This document shows positions 7,818 through 16,839 of a stretch of 64,000 nt of DNA, one piece after another (position 1 is the stretch's first letter; each line of letters opens with the position of its first letter). The position numbers were made by a program, and so were the translations under genes. Below the pieces are notes generated by a model that worked only from the letters and a program-made list of their open reading frames with translations, did not search any database and had not been told where the DNA came from. The DNA is from Devosia oryziradicis. Lineage in GTDB: Bacteria > Pseudomonadota > Alphaproteobacteria > Rhizobiales > Devosiaceae. The DNA lies in NCBI RefSeq assembly GCF_016698645.1, contig NZ_CP068047.1:3073001-3137000 (forward strand), read 5' to 3'.

Positions 7818-9569
7818 ATGACCAGGACCATTCTGCAGCTTTCCGATGTCTCCAAGCACTATGGCGAAGGCGCCAAGCGCACGGATGTGCTTTCCGGTCT
7901 CAACCTCGATGTCGAGGAAGGCGAATCCGTCGCCATCCTGGGCTTTTCGGGCGCCGGCAAGACCACGCTGATCTCCCTGCTGGCCGGGCTGATCGGGCCG
8001 GACCAGGGTGGCGTCCTCTTCCGGGGCCGCGAAATCGACGGCCCCGGGCCGGAACGCGGTGTCGTGTTCCAGTCCTATTCGCTGATGCCCTGGCTGTCGG
8101 TGGGCGGCAATGTCGACCTGGCAATCAACGCCGTGCACAAATCGATGAGCCGCGCCGACCGCCTGGCTCTGCGCAAGCGTTATATCGACATGGTCGGGCT
8201 GGCCCATGCCGTCGACCGCCGCCCGTCGGAACTGTCCGGCGGCATGCGGCAGCGCGTGGCGGTTGCCCGGGCGCTGGCCATGCAGCCCGAAGTGCTGCTC
8301 ATGGACGAGCCGCTTTCGGCGCTCGACGCGCTGACGCGCTCCAAGCTGCAGGACGAATTTGCCCTGATCTCGGAAGCCGAAAAGAAGACCATCATCCTGA
8401 TCACCAATGACGTGGATGAGGCCATCCTGTTGGCCGACCGCGTCATTCCGCTGACGCCCGGACCGGCCGCCACCTTGGGGCCAAACTTTTCGGTCGGCAT
8501 CGAACGGCCTCGGGATCGCGCTGCGCTCAATGGCGATGACCGGTTCATCGCCCTGCGCCGGGAAATCACCGAATACCTGATGGACGTGGGCGCCGGGCGC
8601 AATGCGGCGGGCGAGCGCGAAGTGTCGCTGCCCAATGTCGTGCCGATCGAGCGGGGCAAATCCGCCAGGATGCCGGAGGCCTATGCCAAGGCCGCGGCCT
8701 CGCCGACCAAAGCGGGTTATGTCGAATTCTCGCAGGTGTCCAAGGTCTATCCGACTCCCAAGGGCCCGCTGACGGTGGTCGACCGCTTCGATTTCAAGAT
8801 GAAGAAGGGCGAGTTCGTCACCCTGATCGGCCATTCGGGCTGCGGCAAATCCACTGTCCTGTCCATGGTCGCGGGCCTCAACCCCATCTCGGCGGGCGGC
8901 ATCGTGCTCGACAATCGCGAAGTCGTCGGCGCCGGTCCGGATCGGGCCGTGGTGTTCCAGGCGCCGTCGCTGATGCCCTGGCTGACGGCGCGCGAGAATG
9001 TCGCGCTCGGCGTCGACCGGGTCTATCCCAATGCCAGCCCCGCCGAACGGCGCGACGTGGTGGAATATTATCTGGCGCGCGTTGGCCTCGGCGATGCCAT
9101 GCATCGCCCGGCCGCCGAATTGTCCAATGGCATGAAGCAGCGCGTCGGCATTGCGCGCGCCTTTGCCCTCTCCCCCAAGCTGCTGCTGCTCGACGAGCCT
9201 TTCGGCATGCTCGACAGCATCACGCGCTGGGAGCTGCAGGACGTGTTGATGGATGTGTGGGCCAAGACGCAGGTCACCGCCATCTGCGTCACCCACGACG
9301 TGGACGAGGCAATCCTCCTGGCCGACCGGGTCGTCATGATGTCGAACGGCCCCAATGCCCGCATCGGCAATGTGATGGAAGTGAACCTGCCGCGCCCCCG
9401 CTCGCGCAAGGCGCTGCTCGCCCACAAGGACTACTACGCCTATCGCGAAGAGCTGCTCGGGTTCCTGGAAGCCTATGAGGGTGGCGCCAATCCAGACCAG
9501 GAAACGCTCGACCGCATCCGCAACAAGCGCGCGGGACGCCTCGAAGGGCAGATCGAGGCGGCTGAATGA
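7818..9569 (+). CDS. Nitrate ABC transporter, fused double ATPase (NrtC/NrtD type)
   Basis: A 583-residue protein with two complete ABC nucleotide-binding domains in one chain. Domain 1 (about 1-260) has Walker A GFSGAGKTT, signature LSGGMRQRVAVARALA and Walker B VLLMDEPLSALD. Domain 2 (about 300-570) has Walker A GHSGCGKST, signature LSNGMKQRVGIARAFA and Walker B LLLLDEPFGMLD. In cyanobacteria these are two proteins, NrtC and NrtD, with NrtC fused to a binding domain; here the two ATPases are joined directly. It powers NrtB. Its last four bases overlap the nasA start (ATGA). Confidence 0.9.
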   Translation: MTRTILQLSDVSKHYGEGAKRTDVLSGLNLDVEEGESVAILGFSGAGKTTLISLLAGLIGPDQGGVLFRGREIDGPGPERGVVFQSYSLMPWLSVGGNVDLAINAVHKSMSRADRLALRKRYIDMVGLAHAVDRRPSELSGGMRQRVAVARALAMQPEVLLMDEPLSALDALTRSKLQDEFALISEAEKKTIILITNDVDEAILLADRVIPLTPGPAATLGPNFSVGIERPRDRAALNGDDRFIALRREITEYLMDVGAGRNAAGEREVSLPNVVPIERGKSARMPEAYAKAAASPTKAGYVEFSQVSKVYPTPKGPLTVVDRFDFKMKKGEFVTLIGHSGCGKSTVLSMVAGLNPISAGGIVLDNREVVGAGPDRAVVFQAPSLMPWLTARENVALGVDRVYPNASPAERRDVVEYYLARVGLGDAMHRPAAELSNGMKQRVGIARAFALSPKLLLLDEPFGMLDSITRWELQDVLMDVWAKTQVTAICVTHDVDEAILLADRVVMMSNGPNARIGNVMEVNLPRPRSRKALLAHKDYYAYREELLGFLEAYEGGANPDQETLDRIRNKRAGRLEGQIEAAE

Positions 9570-12205
9570 ACCAGCAGGTCGCCAGCCCCACGGTCCGCAC
9601 CACCTGCCCTTATTGCGGGGTGGGCTGCGGTGTGCTGGCCACGCCGCAGGCCGATGGTTCAGTCGCCATTGCGGGCGATCCGGACCATCCCGCCAATTTC
9701 GGTCGCCTCTGCTCGAAGGGCTCGGCGCTGGGCGAGACGCTGTCGCTCGATGGCCGCCTGCTCTATCCGGAAATCGCGGGGGACCGCGCCAGCTGGGACG
9801 AAGCGCTCGATCGCGTCGCCGGCACCTTCAGGCAGACCATCGACCAATTCGGTCCGGACTCCGTCGCCATCTTCGGTTCCGGCCAGTTGCTGACCGAGGA
9901 CTATTACGTCGCCAACAAGCTGATGAAGGGCTTCATCGGCTCGGGCAATATGGACACCAATTCGCGCCTGTGCATGGCCTCGTCGGTGGCCGGCCACAAG
10001 CGCGCCTTCGGCTCCGACACGGTGCCGGGCAATTACGAAGACCTCGAACTGGCCGACCTCATCGTGCTGGTGGGCAGCAATCTGGGCTGGTGCCATCCGG
10101 TGCTTTACCAGCGCATCGTCAAGGCCAAGGCCGAGCGTCCCGACATGCGCGTCGTGCTCATCGACCCTCGACGCACGGTTACTGCCGACATCGCCGACCT
10201 TCACCTGGCGGTGCAATCGGATGGCGACAGCGCCCTGTTCGTCGGGCTGCTCGCGCACCTGGCGCAACACGGCCTGACGGCGCCCGACTTCATTGCCGAC
10301 CATACCAGCGGCTACAGCGCGGCCCTGATGGTGGCTGAGGACTGGCCATTGGAGCGCGTTGCCGAAGCAGCCGGCGTTCCGCCCAAGGCCGTCGAAATCT
10401 TCTACAGCTGGTTCGCGCAGACCGAGAAGGTCGTGACCGTCTATTCGCAGGGCGTCAACCAGTCCGCCTCGGGCACCGACAAGGTCAACGCGATCATCAA
10501 CTGCCACCTGGCGACCGGCCGCATCGGGCGGGCCGGCATGGGGCCGTTTTCGGTCACCGGCCAGCCCAATGCCATGGGCGGGCGGGAAGTCGGCGGCCTC
10601 GCCAACATGCTCGCGGCCCATATGGATTTCACCCCCGAGACCATCGACCGGGTCGGTCGCTTCTGGGGCAGCAATACTGTCGCCAAGGCACCCGGCCTCA
10701 AGGCCGTCGACATGTTCGCGGCCATGGCGCGCGGCGAGATCAAGGCCGTCTGGATCATGGCCACCAATCCGGTGGATTCCATGCCCGAGGCCGACGCCGT
10801 GCGCGCCGCCCTGGTCGCCTGCCCCTTCGTCGTCGTCTCCGACATGTCGGCCCGTACCGATACCGGGATCACCGCCCATGTGCGCCTGCCGGCGGCCGGC
10901 TGGGGCGAGAAGGATGGCACGGTCACCAATTCGGAGCGCCGGATTTCCCGTCAGCGGCCCTTCCTGGCTTTGCCGGGCGAAGCGCGCCCCGACTGGTGGA
11001 TCGTCAAGGAAGTCGCCCGCCGCATGGGCTTTGGTCAGAGCTTCGACTATGAGAGCCCGGCGCAGATCTTTGCCGAGCATGTGGCGCTGACCGCATTCGA
11101 GAATGAGGGCAGCCGCTCGCTCGATCTCACCGGCCTGGGCGGCGCCGATTATGCCACCCTGGCGCCCACGCAGTGGCCTGTCCGCCGCAAGCCGACCGCG
11201 CGCATGTTCGGCGACGGCCGCTTCCTGACCCCCGATGGCAAGGCCCGTTTCGTTCCAGTATTGCCGCCGCCACCGTTTGCGCCGCCGCCGGGCAGTTTCA
11301 TCCTCAATACCGGTCGCGTGCGCGATCACTGGCATACCATGACGCGCACCGGTAAAGCCGCGCGCCTGTCGGCCCACTATGCCGAACCCTTCGTCGAGCT
11401 TCATCCGGCCGATGCCGAGCGGCTCAATATCCGGCGCGCCACGCTGGTCCGGCTCAGCAATCGCCACGGCAGCGCCGTGGTCCGTGCGCTGGTGACCGAC
11501 CGGCAGCGGCCTGGACACCTCTTTGCCCCCATGCATTGGACGGATCAGTTCGCCTCGAGCGGACGCGTCGATGCGCTGGTGACCGCCAAGGTCGATCCCG
11601 TGTCGTCCCAGCCGGCCTTGAAGATGGCGGAAGTCCACGCCGAACCTGTCAATGTCAGGCTCTATGGCTTCTTCGTCGCGGCCAGCCGCCCGACACTCGA
11701 CGCGGGCTACTGGGCCATTGCCGAAGCTATCGGCGGCCTACGTGGCGAACTCGCCTGGTTCGAGGAACCGGCCGATCTGGCCGCATGGCTCCGGACCGCC
11801 TTTGCCCTGCCCGATACGGCCGCTGTCCAATCCGTGCGCGATGCGCGTTCGGGCCGCAGCAGCTTTGCCGTCATCAAGGATGGGCGGTTGGTGGTGGCGC
11901 TCTACGCCGCGCCCGATCCGGTGCTGGTATCCCGCCAATGGGCGTCCGGCCTGCTCGAAGCCGACGATCTCAGCGCCGTGGCCGTGCTGGCGGGCCGTCC
12001 AGGGGCGGACATGCCAGATAGCGGCGCCATAGTCTGCTCATGCTTTTCAGTGGGCATCAACACCATCACGTCCGCCATTACCCAGCAGGGCTGCAGCACG
12101 GTCGAGGCCGTGGGCGCCTGCACCAAGGCCGGGACCAATTGCGGTTCCTGCCGTGCCGAAATCAGAGGAATCATCCATGCACGTGGTCTCCAGGCAGCAG
12201 AATAA
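9566..12205 (+). CDS. nasA: Assimilatory nitrate reductase, catalytic subunit
   Basis: An 879-residue molybdopterin oxidoreductase that reduces nitrate to nitrite in the cytoplasm. The N-terminus binds a [4Fe-4S] cluster through CPYCGVGCGV and the later Cys in GRLCSKG. The middle is the Mo-bis-MGD domain, and the molybdopterin-dinucleotide binding domain covers about 580-690. The last 50 residues (CSCFSVGI..., then ACTKAGTNCGSC) form a BFD-like [2Fe-2S] domain, a common electron entry in NasA. Overlaps the ATPase gene by 4 bases and cysG by 29. No nirB or nirD follows. Confidence 0.94.
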   Translation: MNQQVASPTVRTTCPYCGVGCGVLATPQADGSVAIAGDPDHPANFGRLCSKGSALGETLSLDGRLLYPEIAGDRASWDEALDRVAGTFRQTIDQFGPDSVAIFGSGQLLTEDYYVANKLMKGFIGSGNMDTNSRLCMASSVAGHKRAFGSDTVPGNYEDLELADLIVLVGSNLGWCHPVLYQRIVKAKAERPDMRVVLIDPRRTVTADIADLHLAVQSDGDSALFVGLLAHLAQHGLTAPDFIADHTSGYSAALMVAEDWPLERVAEAAGVPPKAVEIFYSWFAQTEKVVTVYSQGVNQSASGTDKVNAIINCHLATGRIGRAGMGPFSVTGQPNAMGGREVGGLANMLAAHMDFTPETIDRVGRFWGSNTVAKAPGLKAVDMFAAMARGEIKAVWIMATNPVDSMPEADAVRAALVACPFVVVSDMSARTDTGITAHVRLPAAGWGEKDGTVTNSERRISRQRPFLALPGEARPDWWIVKEVARRMGFGQSFDYESPAQIFAEHVALTAFENEGSRSLDLTGLGGADYATLAPTQWPVRRKPTARMFGDGRFLTPDGKARFVPVLPPPPFAPPPGSFILNTGRVRDHWHTMTRTGKAARLSAHYAEPFVELHPADAERLNIRRATLVRLSNRHGSAVVRALVTDRQRPGHLFAPMHWTDQFASSGRVDALVTAKVDPVSSQPALKMAEVHAEPVNVRLYGFFVAASRPTLDAGYWAIAEAIGGLRGELAWFEEPADLAAWLRTAFALPDTAAVQSVRDARSGRSSFAVIKDGRLVVALYAAPDPVLVSRQWASGLLEADDLSAVAVLAGRPGADMPDSGAIVCSCFSVGINTITSAITQQGCSTVEAVGACTKAGTNCGSCRAEIRGIIHARGLQAAE

Positions 12206-13619
12206 GTCCCGTCCCGACCGGGTCGCACCGCTGGCGGTGCTGCCGGTATTCTTCGATCTGACCGGCAAGCGGGTCATCGCCATAGGCGGGTCGGAAGCCG
12301 CAACGTGGAAGATCGAACTACTTGCCGCGGCCGGCGCGCATGTGCAGGTGCTGGCGCCGATCGACCAGTGGTGCGACGACCTGATCGCGCTCGCGGAAAG
12401 TGGTGCTTCCGCCGGTACGATCAGCCTGGTGGACTGCCAATGGTCACCGTCGGACTTGTCAGGCGCGGCCCTGGCGGTGGCCGATATCGAGGGTGACGCC
12501 GAGGCTCTGGCCTTCGTCGAGGCCGCGCGGGACGCAGCGGTGCCCTACAATGTCATCGACCGGCCCGAATTTTGCCAGTTTCAGTTCGGCACCATCGTCA
12601 ACCGCTCTCCTGTCGTCGTGGGTATTTCCACCGCCGGCGCCGCGCCGATCCTGGGCCAGGCCGTCCGCCGCCGCATCGAGACCCTGCTGCCGGCAACGCT
12701 CAGCGCCTGGGCGCAACTGGCCCGGCAGGTGCGCGCCAGTGTGATGGACCGGCTCGAAGCCGGCCCGCAACGCCGCGCCTTTTGGGAGCGACTGGTCGAC
12801 CGCGCCTTCGGCGACGCCGCGCCGACACCCATGGATGGCGACATCGACGCCATTGCGGCTGCGCCGCCTCTTGGTCGCGTGACGCTGGTCGGGGCCGGGC
12901 CGGGTGACGCAGACCTGCTCACCATCAAGGCGGTGCGCGCACTGCAATCGGCCGACGTCATCCTGTTCGATGACCTCGTCTCCCCGGACGTCCTCGAACT
13001 CGCCCGCCGGGAAGCCAAGCGCATGCTGGTCGGCAAGCGCGCCGCCCGCGAAAGCTGCCGCCAGGAGGACATCAACGAGATGATGCTGACCCTGGCCCGC
13101 CAGGGCAAGCACGTGGTCCGGCTCAAGTCCGGCGACCCGATGATCTTCGGCCGGGCCGGCGAAGAGATCGACATGCTCGAGGGCCACGGCATTGCTGTCG
13201 GCGTCGTGCCGGGCGTCACTGCCGCGCTGGCGCTGGCCAGCCGGCTGGGCATTTCATTGACCCACCGCGACCATGCGCAATCGGTGCGCTTCGTCACCGG
13301 GCATTCCCGTAAGGGCGTGCTGCCCGATACGCTGAACTGGGTCGGGCTCGCCGACCCCGCGACCACCAGCGTCTATTACATGTCTCGCCGCACCCTGCCC
13401 GAGATCGTCAGCCAGCTGCGGGCCCAGGGCATGGGTCTTGGCACGCCCGCCATCATTGCCGGCAATGTCGGCCGCGCCGACGAGCAGGTCTGGCGCGGCA
13501 CGATTGGCGAAGCGGTCGCAGCGGTGGAGGCGTTCCCCCTCTCGGCGCCGACGATCTTCGCAGTGGGCGACGCGCTGAGGCAGCGGACATCTGCCGCGGC
13601 AATCGCGGTCAGCGCCTGA
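12177..13619 (+). CDS. cysG: Siroheme synthase (multifunctional)
   Basis: A 480-residue fusion. The N-terminal part (about 15-220) is the precorrin-2 dehydrogenase/sirohydrochlorin ferrochelatase domain with an NAD-binding segment (RVIAIGGSEAATWK). The C-terminal part (about 235-475) is the SAM-dependent uroporphyrinogen-III methyltransferase (VGAGPGDADLLTIKA; later RLKSGDPMIFGR). It makes siroheme, the cofactor of nitrite and sulfite reductases. The ATG at 12177 follows AGAGGAA and lies inside the end of nasA, indicating translational coupling. Its presence implies a siroheme nitrite reductase elsewhere. Confidence 0.93.
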   Translation: MHVVSRQQNKSRPDRVAPLAVLPVFFDLTGKRVIAIGGSEAATWKIELLAAAGAHVQVLAPIDQWCDDLIALAESGASAGTISLVDCQWSPSDLSGAALAVADIEGDAEALAFVEAARDAAVPYNVIDRPEFCQFQFGTIVNRSPVVVGISTAGAAPILGQAVRRRIETLLPATLSAWAQLARQVRASVMDRLEAGPQRRAFWERLVDRAFGDAAPTPMDGDIDAIAAAPPLGRVTLVGAGPGDADLLTIKAVRALQSADVILFDDLVSPDVLELARREAKRMLVGKRAARESCRQEDINEMMLTLARQGKHVVRLKSGDPMIFGRAGEEIDMLEGHGIAVGVVPGVTAALALASRLGISLTHRDHAQSVRFVTGHSRKGVLPDTLNWVGLADPATTSVYYMSRRTLPEIVSQLRAQGMGLGTPAIIAGNVGRADEQVWRGTIGEAVAAVEAFPLSAPTIFAVGDALRQRTSAAAIAVSA

Positions 13620-13637
13620 CGGTCTTACGCACCGCGC

Positions 13638-13719
13638 GTCACCCTCGGGCTTGACCCGAGGGCTCTTCACTTGCCGCGTTCAGAAAGTGTAACGCCCTCG
13701 GGTCAGGCCCGAGGGTGAC
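13638..13719. repeat. Palindromic repeat, family A, copy 1
   Basis: Two inward-facing units, GTCACCCTCGGGCTTGACCC plus GAGGGC on the left and its inverted partner (CCCTCGGGTCAGGCCCGAGG then GTGAC) on the right. Each unit is itself a short palindrome (CCTCGGG/CCCGAGG). The copy lies between the convergent cysG and hutU-like genes, where it could also act as a two-way terminator. Near-identical copies occur at 36092-36175 and 44137-44220. Confidence 0.85.
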
Positions 13720-13746
13720 GATCGAGTGCTAACTGCCCCGGTAGGA

Positions 13747-15408
13747 TCAGCCCACCCTGATATGCCCAATGCCCTTCGCCGCGATCTCTTCCAGGCTTTC
13801 CTCATAGCCCGCATCGGCATAGCGCATCACACCGAGCGCCGTGTCGTTGGTCAGCGCGTGGGCGAGCCGCTCGTCGCCGCCAGCGGTACCATCGGCCACC
13901 ACGGTGACGCCCGCGGAAGTCATGTAGCCGGCATAGCCTCCACCGCCGGAATGAACCACGACCAGATCGGCCATGGACGAACAGAGCAGCATGGCGTCCA
14001 GGATGGGCCAGTCCGCGATGGCGTCCGAGCCGTCCTGCATGCGTTCCGTCATGATGTTGGGGTGTGCCATGGCCCCGGCATCGAGGTGATCGCGGCTGAA
14101 GGCGACCGGGCCGGCCAGCGTTCCGTCGGCGACCATGGCATTGACCGCGCGCGCCAACGCCGTGCGCTCGCCATGGCCCAGCCAGGCGATCCGCGCCGGC
14201 AGGCCTTCGAACGGCACATGCTGCCGCGCCAGCGAAATCCAGTTGGTGACGATCCTGTTGTCCGGAAACATCTCCAGCAGTTTGTCGTCGATCTTGCGGA
14301 TGTCCTCCGGATCGCCCGACAGCGCCATCCAGCGGAACGGGCCAATGGCGCGGGCGAATAGCGGCCGCAGATAGGCCTCGGTGAAAATCTTGATGTCGAA
14401 GGCGTTCTCGACGCCCCCTGCCTTGGCATGGGTGCGGATCAGGTTGCCATTGTCGAACACTTCGCTACCCGCCTGCTGAAAAGCCAGCATGGCGCGGACA
14501 TGGTCGACGATCGACGCCCGGCTTGCCGCCATCAACTGACCGGGCCCCTCGACGCGCAGGCGACGAACCTCGTCAAGCGACATGCCCTTGGGCACATAGC
14601 CATAGACGAGGTCATGCGCACTGGTCTGGTCGGTGACGATGTCCGGAACGATGCCGCGGCGGGCGATTTCCGGATAGATTTCGGCCGCATTGCCGACCAG
14701 CCCGATCGAGGTCGCCCGTTTCTCGGCGACGGCTCTGTCGATCATCGCCAACGCAGTATCGAGATCGGGAGCGATCGCTTCGAGGTAGCCGATCTCCTTG
14801 CGCTTGCGGGCGCGTTCAGGGTCGATATCGACGCAGAGGATGGCCGCCCCCGCCATGCGGCCGGCCAGGGGTTGCGCACCGCCCATGCCGCCGAGACCAG
14901 CGGTGAGGATGAAGCGCCCCGCCAGGTCCCCGCCGAAGCGGTTTTCGGCGATGCGCATGAAGATTTCATAGGTGCCCTGGATAACGCCTTGGCTGCCGAT
15001 ATATTGCCACGCGCCGGCGGTGAGCCCGCCCCAGCAGATCAGGCCCTTCTTCTCCAGCTCATAAAACACCTCCGCCTTGGCCCATTGCCCGACGATGTTG
15101 CAGTTGGCCATGATGACCAGCGGCGCCTTGGCGTGGGTCTTGAGCAGTCCGATCGGCTTGCCCGACTGGATGATCAGGGTCTGGTCCTCGTCCATGGCAA
15201 GCAGGGTGTCGACGATTGCCTTGTGGCTGGCCCAGTTGCGCGCCGCCTTGCCCAAGGCGGCATAGACGATCAGCTCATCCGGGTTCTCGCCAACCGAGAG
15301 CACGTTCTCCAACAACCGCAACAGCGCTTCCTGCCGCCAGCCCTTGGCGCGCAGCTCCGGGCCGCTCGGAATAGGGAAGTTGGGATGACGGGGATTGGCT
15401 GTCGGCAT
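13747..15408 (-). CDS. Urocanase-like protein, probable thiourocanate hydratase
   Basis: A 553-residue urocanase-family protein starting at the ATG at 15408. The NAD-binding stretch TAGLGGMGGAQPLAGRMAG (169-187) and DQTSAHDLVYGYVPKG (260-275) are typical. Several urocanase signatures differ: MYGQMTAGSW is CWGGLTAGAW (125-134), RDHLD(S/C)GSVASPNRET becomes RDHLDAGAMAHPNIMT (439-454), and the HHGGGVGMG loop is HSGGGGYAG (486-494). Thiourocanate hydratase of ergothioneine breakdown is a urocanase relative that adds water to thiourocanate. With an MIO-less lyase, DUF917, hydantoinase and carbamoylase in one operon, that function is more likely than histidine utilisation. Last gene of the operon. 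Confidence 0.78.
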   Translation of the reverse strand: MPTANPRHPNFPIPSGPELRAKGWRQEALLRLLENVLSVGENPDELIVYAALGKAARNWASHKAIVDTLLAMDEDQTLIIQSGKPIGLLKTHAKAPLVIMANCNIVGQWAKAEVFYELEKKGLICWGGLTAGAWQYIGSQGVIQGTYEIFMRIAENRFGGDLAGRFILTAGLGGMGGAQPLAGRMAGAAILCVDIDPERARKRKEIGYLEAIAPDLDTALAMIDRAVAEKRATSIGLVGNAAEIYPEIARRGIVPDIVTDQTSAHDLVYGYVPKGMSLDEVRRLRVEGPGQLMAASRASIVDHVRAMLAFQQAGSEVFDNGNLIRTHAKAGGVENAFDIKIFTEAYLRPLFARAIGPFRWMALSGDPEDIRKIDDKLLEMFPDNRIVTNWISLARQHVPFEGLPARIAWLGHGERTALARAVNAMVADGTLAGPVAFSRDHLDAGAMAHPNIMTERMQDGSDAIADWPILDAMLLCSSMADLVVVHSGGGGYAGYMTSAGVTVVADGTAGGDERLAHALTNDTALGVMRYADAGYEESLEEIAAKGIGHIRVG

Positions 15409-15415
15409 GGTGATC

Positions 15416-15742
15416 TCAGAGCTTTGCAGGTTGGGCGCGGACGAAGGCCAGCGCTGCATCGAGCAAGCGAAGCCGCAGGGCATCGTCGGCATAGGCCTCC
15501 GGCCCGGCCACGACCCAGCCGGGATAGGGCCGGCTGCCATCGAGCTGGTGGATATCGGGCAGAGCCAGTGCCCAACCATCGTTGCCCTTGCCGAGCCGCA
15601 CCATCAGGCCACGGTCGCTGGCGCCGCAGAGCAGATGGCCGTCCAGCAGCCAGGTGCGCCCGCCGAACATAGCCTTTTCCGTCAAGCCCGGCAGCCCGCC
15701 AATACGTTCCAGAACCAGTTCCTCCAGCCCTGCGTCGCGCAT
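15416..15742 (-). CDS. TfoX N-terminal domain protein
   Basis: A 108-residue protein matching the TfoX/Sxy N-terminal domain (LTEKAMFGGRTWLLDGHLLC near residues 20-39, then the VRLGKGNDG region). It consists of this domain alone. The start ATG at 15742 shares its last base with the end of the DUF917 gene, and its stop is 7 bases before the hutU-like start, so it is embedded in the operon. The domain is known from competence regulators but also occurs in many short proteins of unknown role. Why it sits between two ergothioneine-pathway genes is unclear. Confidence 0.75.
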   Translation of the reverse strand: MRDAGLEELVLERIGGLPGLTEKAMFGGRTWLLDGHLLCGASDRGLMVRLGKGNDGWALALPDIHQLDGSRPYPGWVVAGPEAYADDALRLRLLDAALAFVRAQPAKL

Positions 15743-16839
15743 CAGGTGGCTCCATCCAGCGCGTAACTTGCCAGGTCGATGCCCATGCGGTCCTCGACAA
15801 AGGGGTAAACCGCCGGATCGAGCACGCTCGAGCTCAGCGGAATGATGGTCTTGGGCACGTGGAGCACGAAGACATACATGCCTCGTCCGAGCTGGCCGAC
15901 GGACAGTGCCTGCCCGGCCGCGTCGAGCGTTGTGATGACGTCGGGGAAGGTCGCGAGCCGCGTGCCCCCGGCATCCTCCACCGCCATATATTCGTTCATG
16001 ATATGGAGGGTCGTTGCCTTGTCCCCTTCGCCGATCGTTACCTTGCCGATATCGAAGGCTTCCTTGGTGTAGGTCACGTCGATGGCGGTTATGTAGCCCT
16101 TGACGAGGATCGCGCCACCGGTCGTCTTGACGATGGCGTCGATGACCGAACCCGGTCCCTTGCCCTCGGCCGCGATCATTGCCTCACCCAGCTTCAGCGC
16201 CAGCGAAATGCCGCCCAGGGCTGCGTGCTTCTGCACATAGCTGGCGCGCAGGGGATTGCGGCATGAAGCGATGAAGCCGCCCGACATATCCGCCGCCGTG
16301 CGCAGGATGGGCGACACCTTGGCGGTGGCACCGCGCGTGACCAGTTCGATGTAGCGGTTTTCGGCGCGGTTGCCGCCGACGGCGGTCTGGATCATCTGCT
16401 CGGGCGATCCGGCCATGCCGATCGAGCCCATGTCGCCGGTCGGGTGGGCCCGGATGTCGCCGACCGCATCGACGACCTTGGTGCCCAGGATCGCCGAGGG
16501 TAGCCAGCCGTTGAGGGTCGAGGATTTTCCGTTCTGTCCAACCATGAGGCCGCTGAGCTTTTCGCCCAGAGCATCCTGCAGCAACTGCACGGCCTTGATG
16601 TAGTCGACGCCGCGCATCTCCCAAGGCGTTGTCGATGCCGGCGCACCGATAGCCGCGGCCGTGGCGACCCAGTCGTCGGGGTCGAGTTCCTCGATGCTGA
16701 CCAATTCCGGCTGCCCGGCCCGGACGGCAGCCGTGCCGAGCATGCGGCCGTGGTCGGCCCAACCGCCACCGCCCGCCGCATAGACCGAGCCGCCACGCAC
16801 GGCGGCTTCGACGTCCTTTTCAGTGAGGATGCGGCCCAT
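15742..16839 (-). CDS. DUF917 family protein, probable thiohydantoin desulfurase
   Basis: A 365-residue member of the DUF917 family (pfam06032), now linked to (S-methyl) thiohydantoin desulfurization. Visible are the N-terminal AVRGGSVYAAGGGGWADHGR, an EELDPDDWVATAAAIGAP stretch and the core PTGDMGSIGMAGSPEQM. In ergothioneine catabolism this new type of enzyme removes sulfur from the thiohydantoin propionate made by thiourocanate hydratase, giving hydantoin-5-propionate and sulfide. It lies directly between the carbamoylase (gap 0) and the tfoX-like gene, upstream of the hydratase. No histidine-pathway enzyme belongs to this family. Confidence 0.8.
   Translation of the reverse strand: MGRILTEKDVEAAVRGGSVYAAGGGGWADHGRMLGTAAVRAGQPELVSIEELDPDDWVATAAAIGAPASTTPWEMRGVDYIKAVQLLQDALGEKLSGLMVGQNGKSSTLNGWLPSAILGTKVVDAVGDIRAHPTGDMGSIGMAGSPEQMIQTAVGGNRAENRYIELVTRGATAKVSPILRTAADMSGGFIASCRNPLRASYVQKHAALGGISLALKLGEAMIAAEGKGPGSVIDAIVKTTGGAILVKGYITAIDVTYTKEAFDIGKVTIGEGDKATTLHIMNEYMAVEDAGGTRLATFPDVITTLDAAGQALSVGQLGRGMYVFVLHVPKTIIPLSSSVLDPAVYPFVEDRMGIDLASYALDGAT

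Noticed and set aside
6939..9425. Open frame of 828 codons on the minus strand
   Set aside because: It lies antisense to nrtB and the double ATPase, whose protein motifs are unmistakable. Its translation is His-, Gly- and Arg-rich without any domain, as expected of a shadow frame in GC-rich DNA.
9659..11638. Open frame of 659 codons on the minus strand
   Set aside because: Antisense to nasA, with low-complexity composition and no recognisable domain.
13638..13719. Possible CRISPR or attachment site at the repeated palindromes
   Set aside because: The units are inverted pairs scattered over 30 kb, not direct repeats with regular spacers, and no integrase or cas gene is near.
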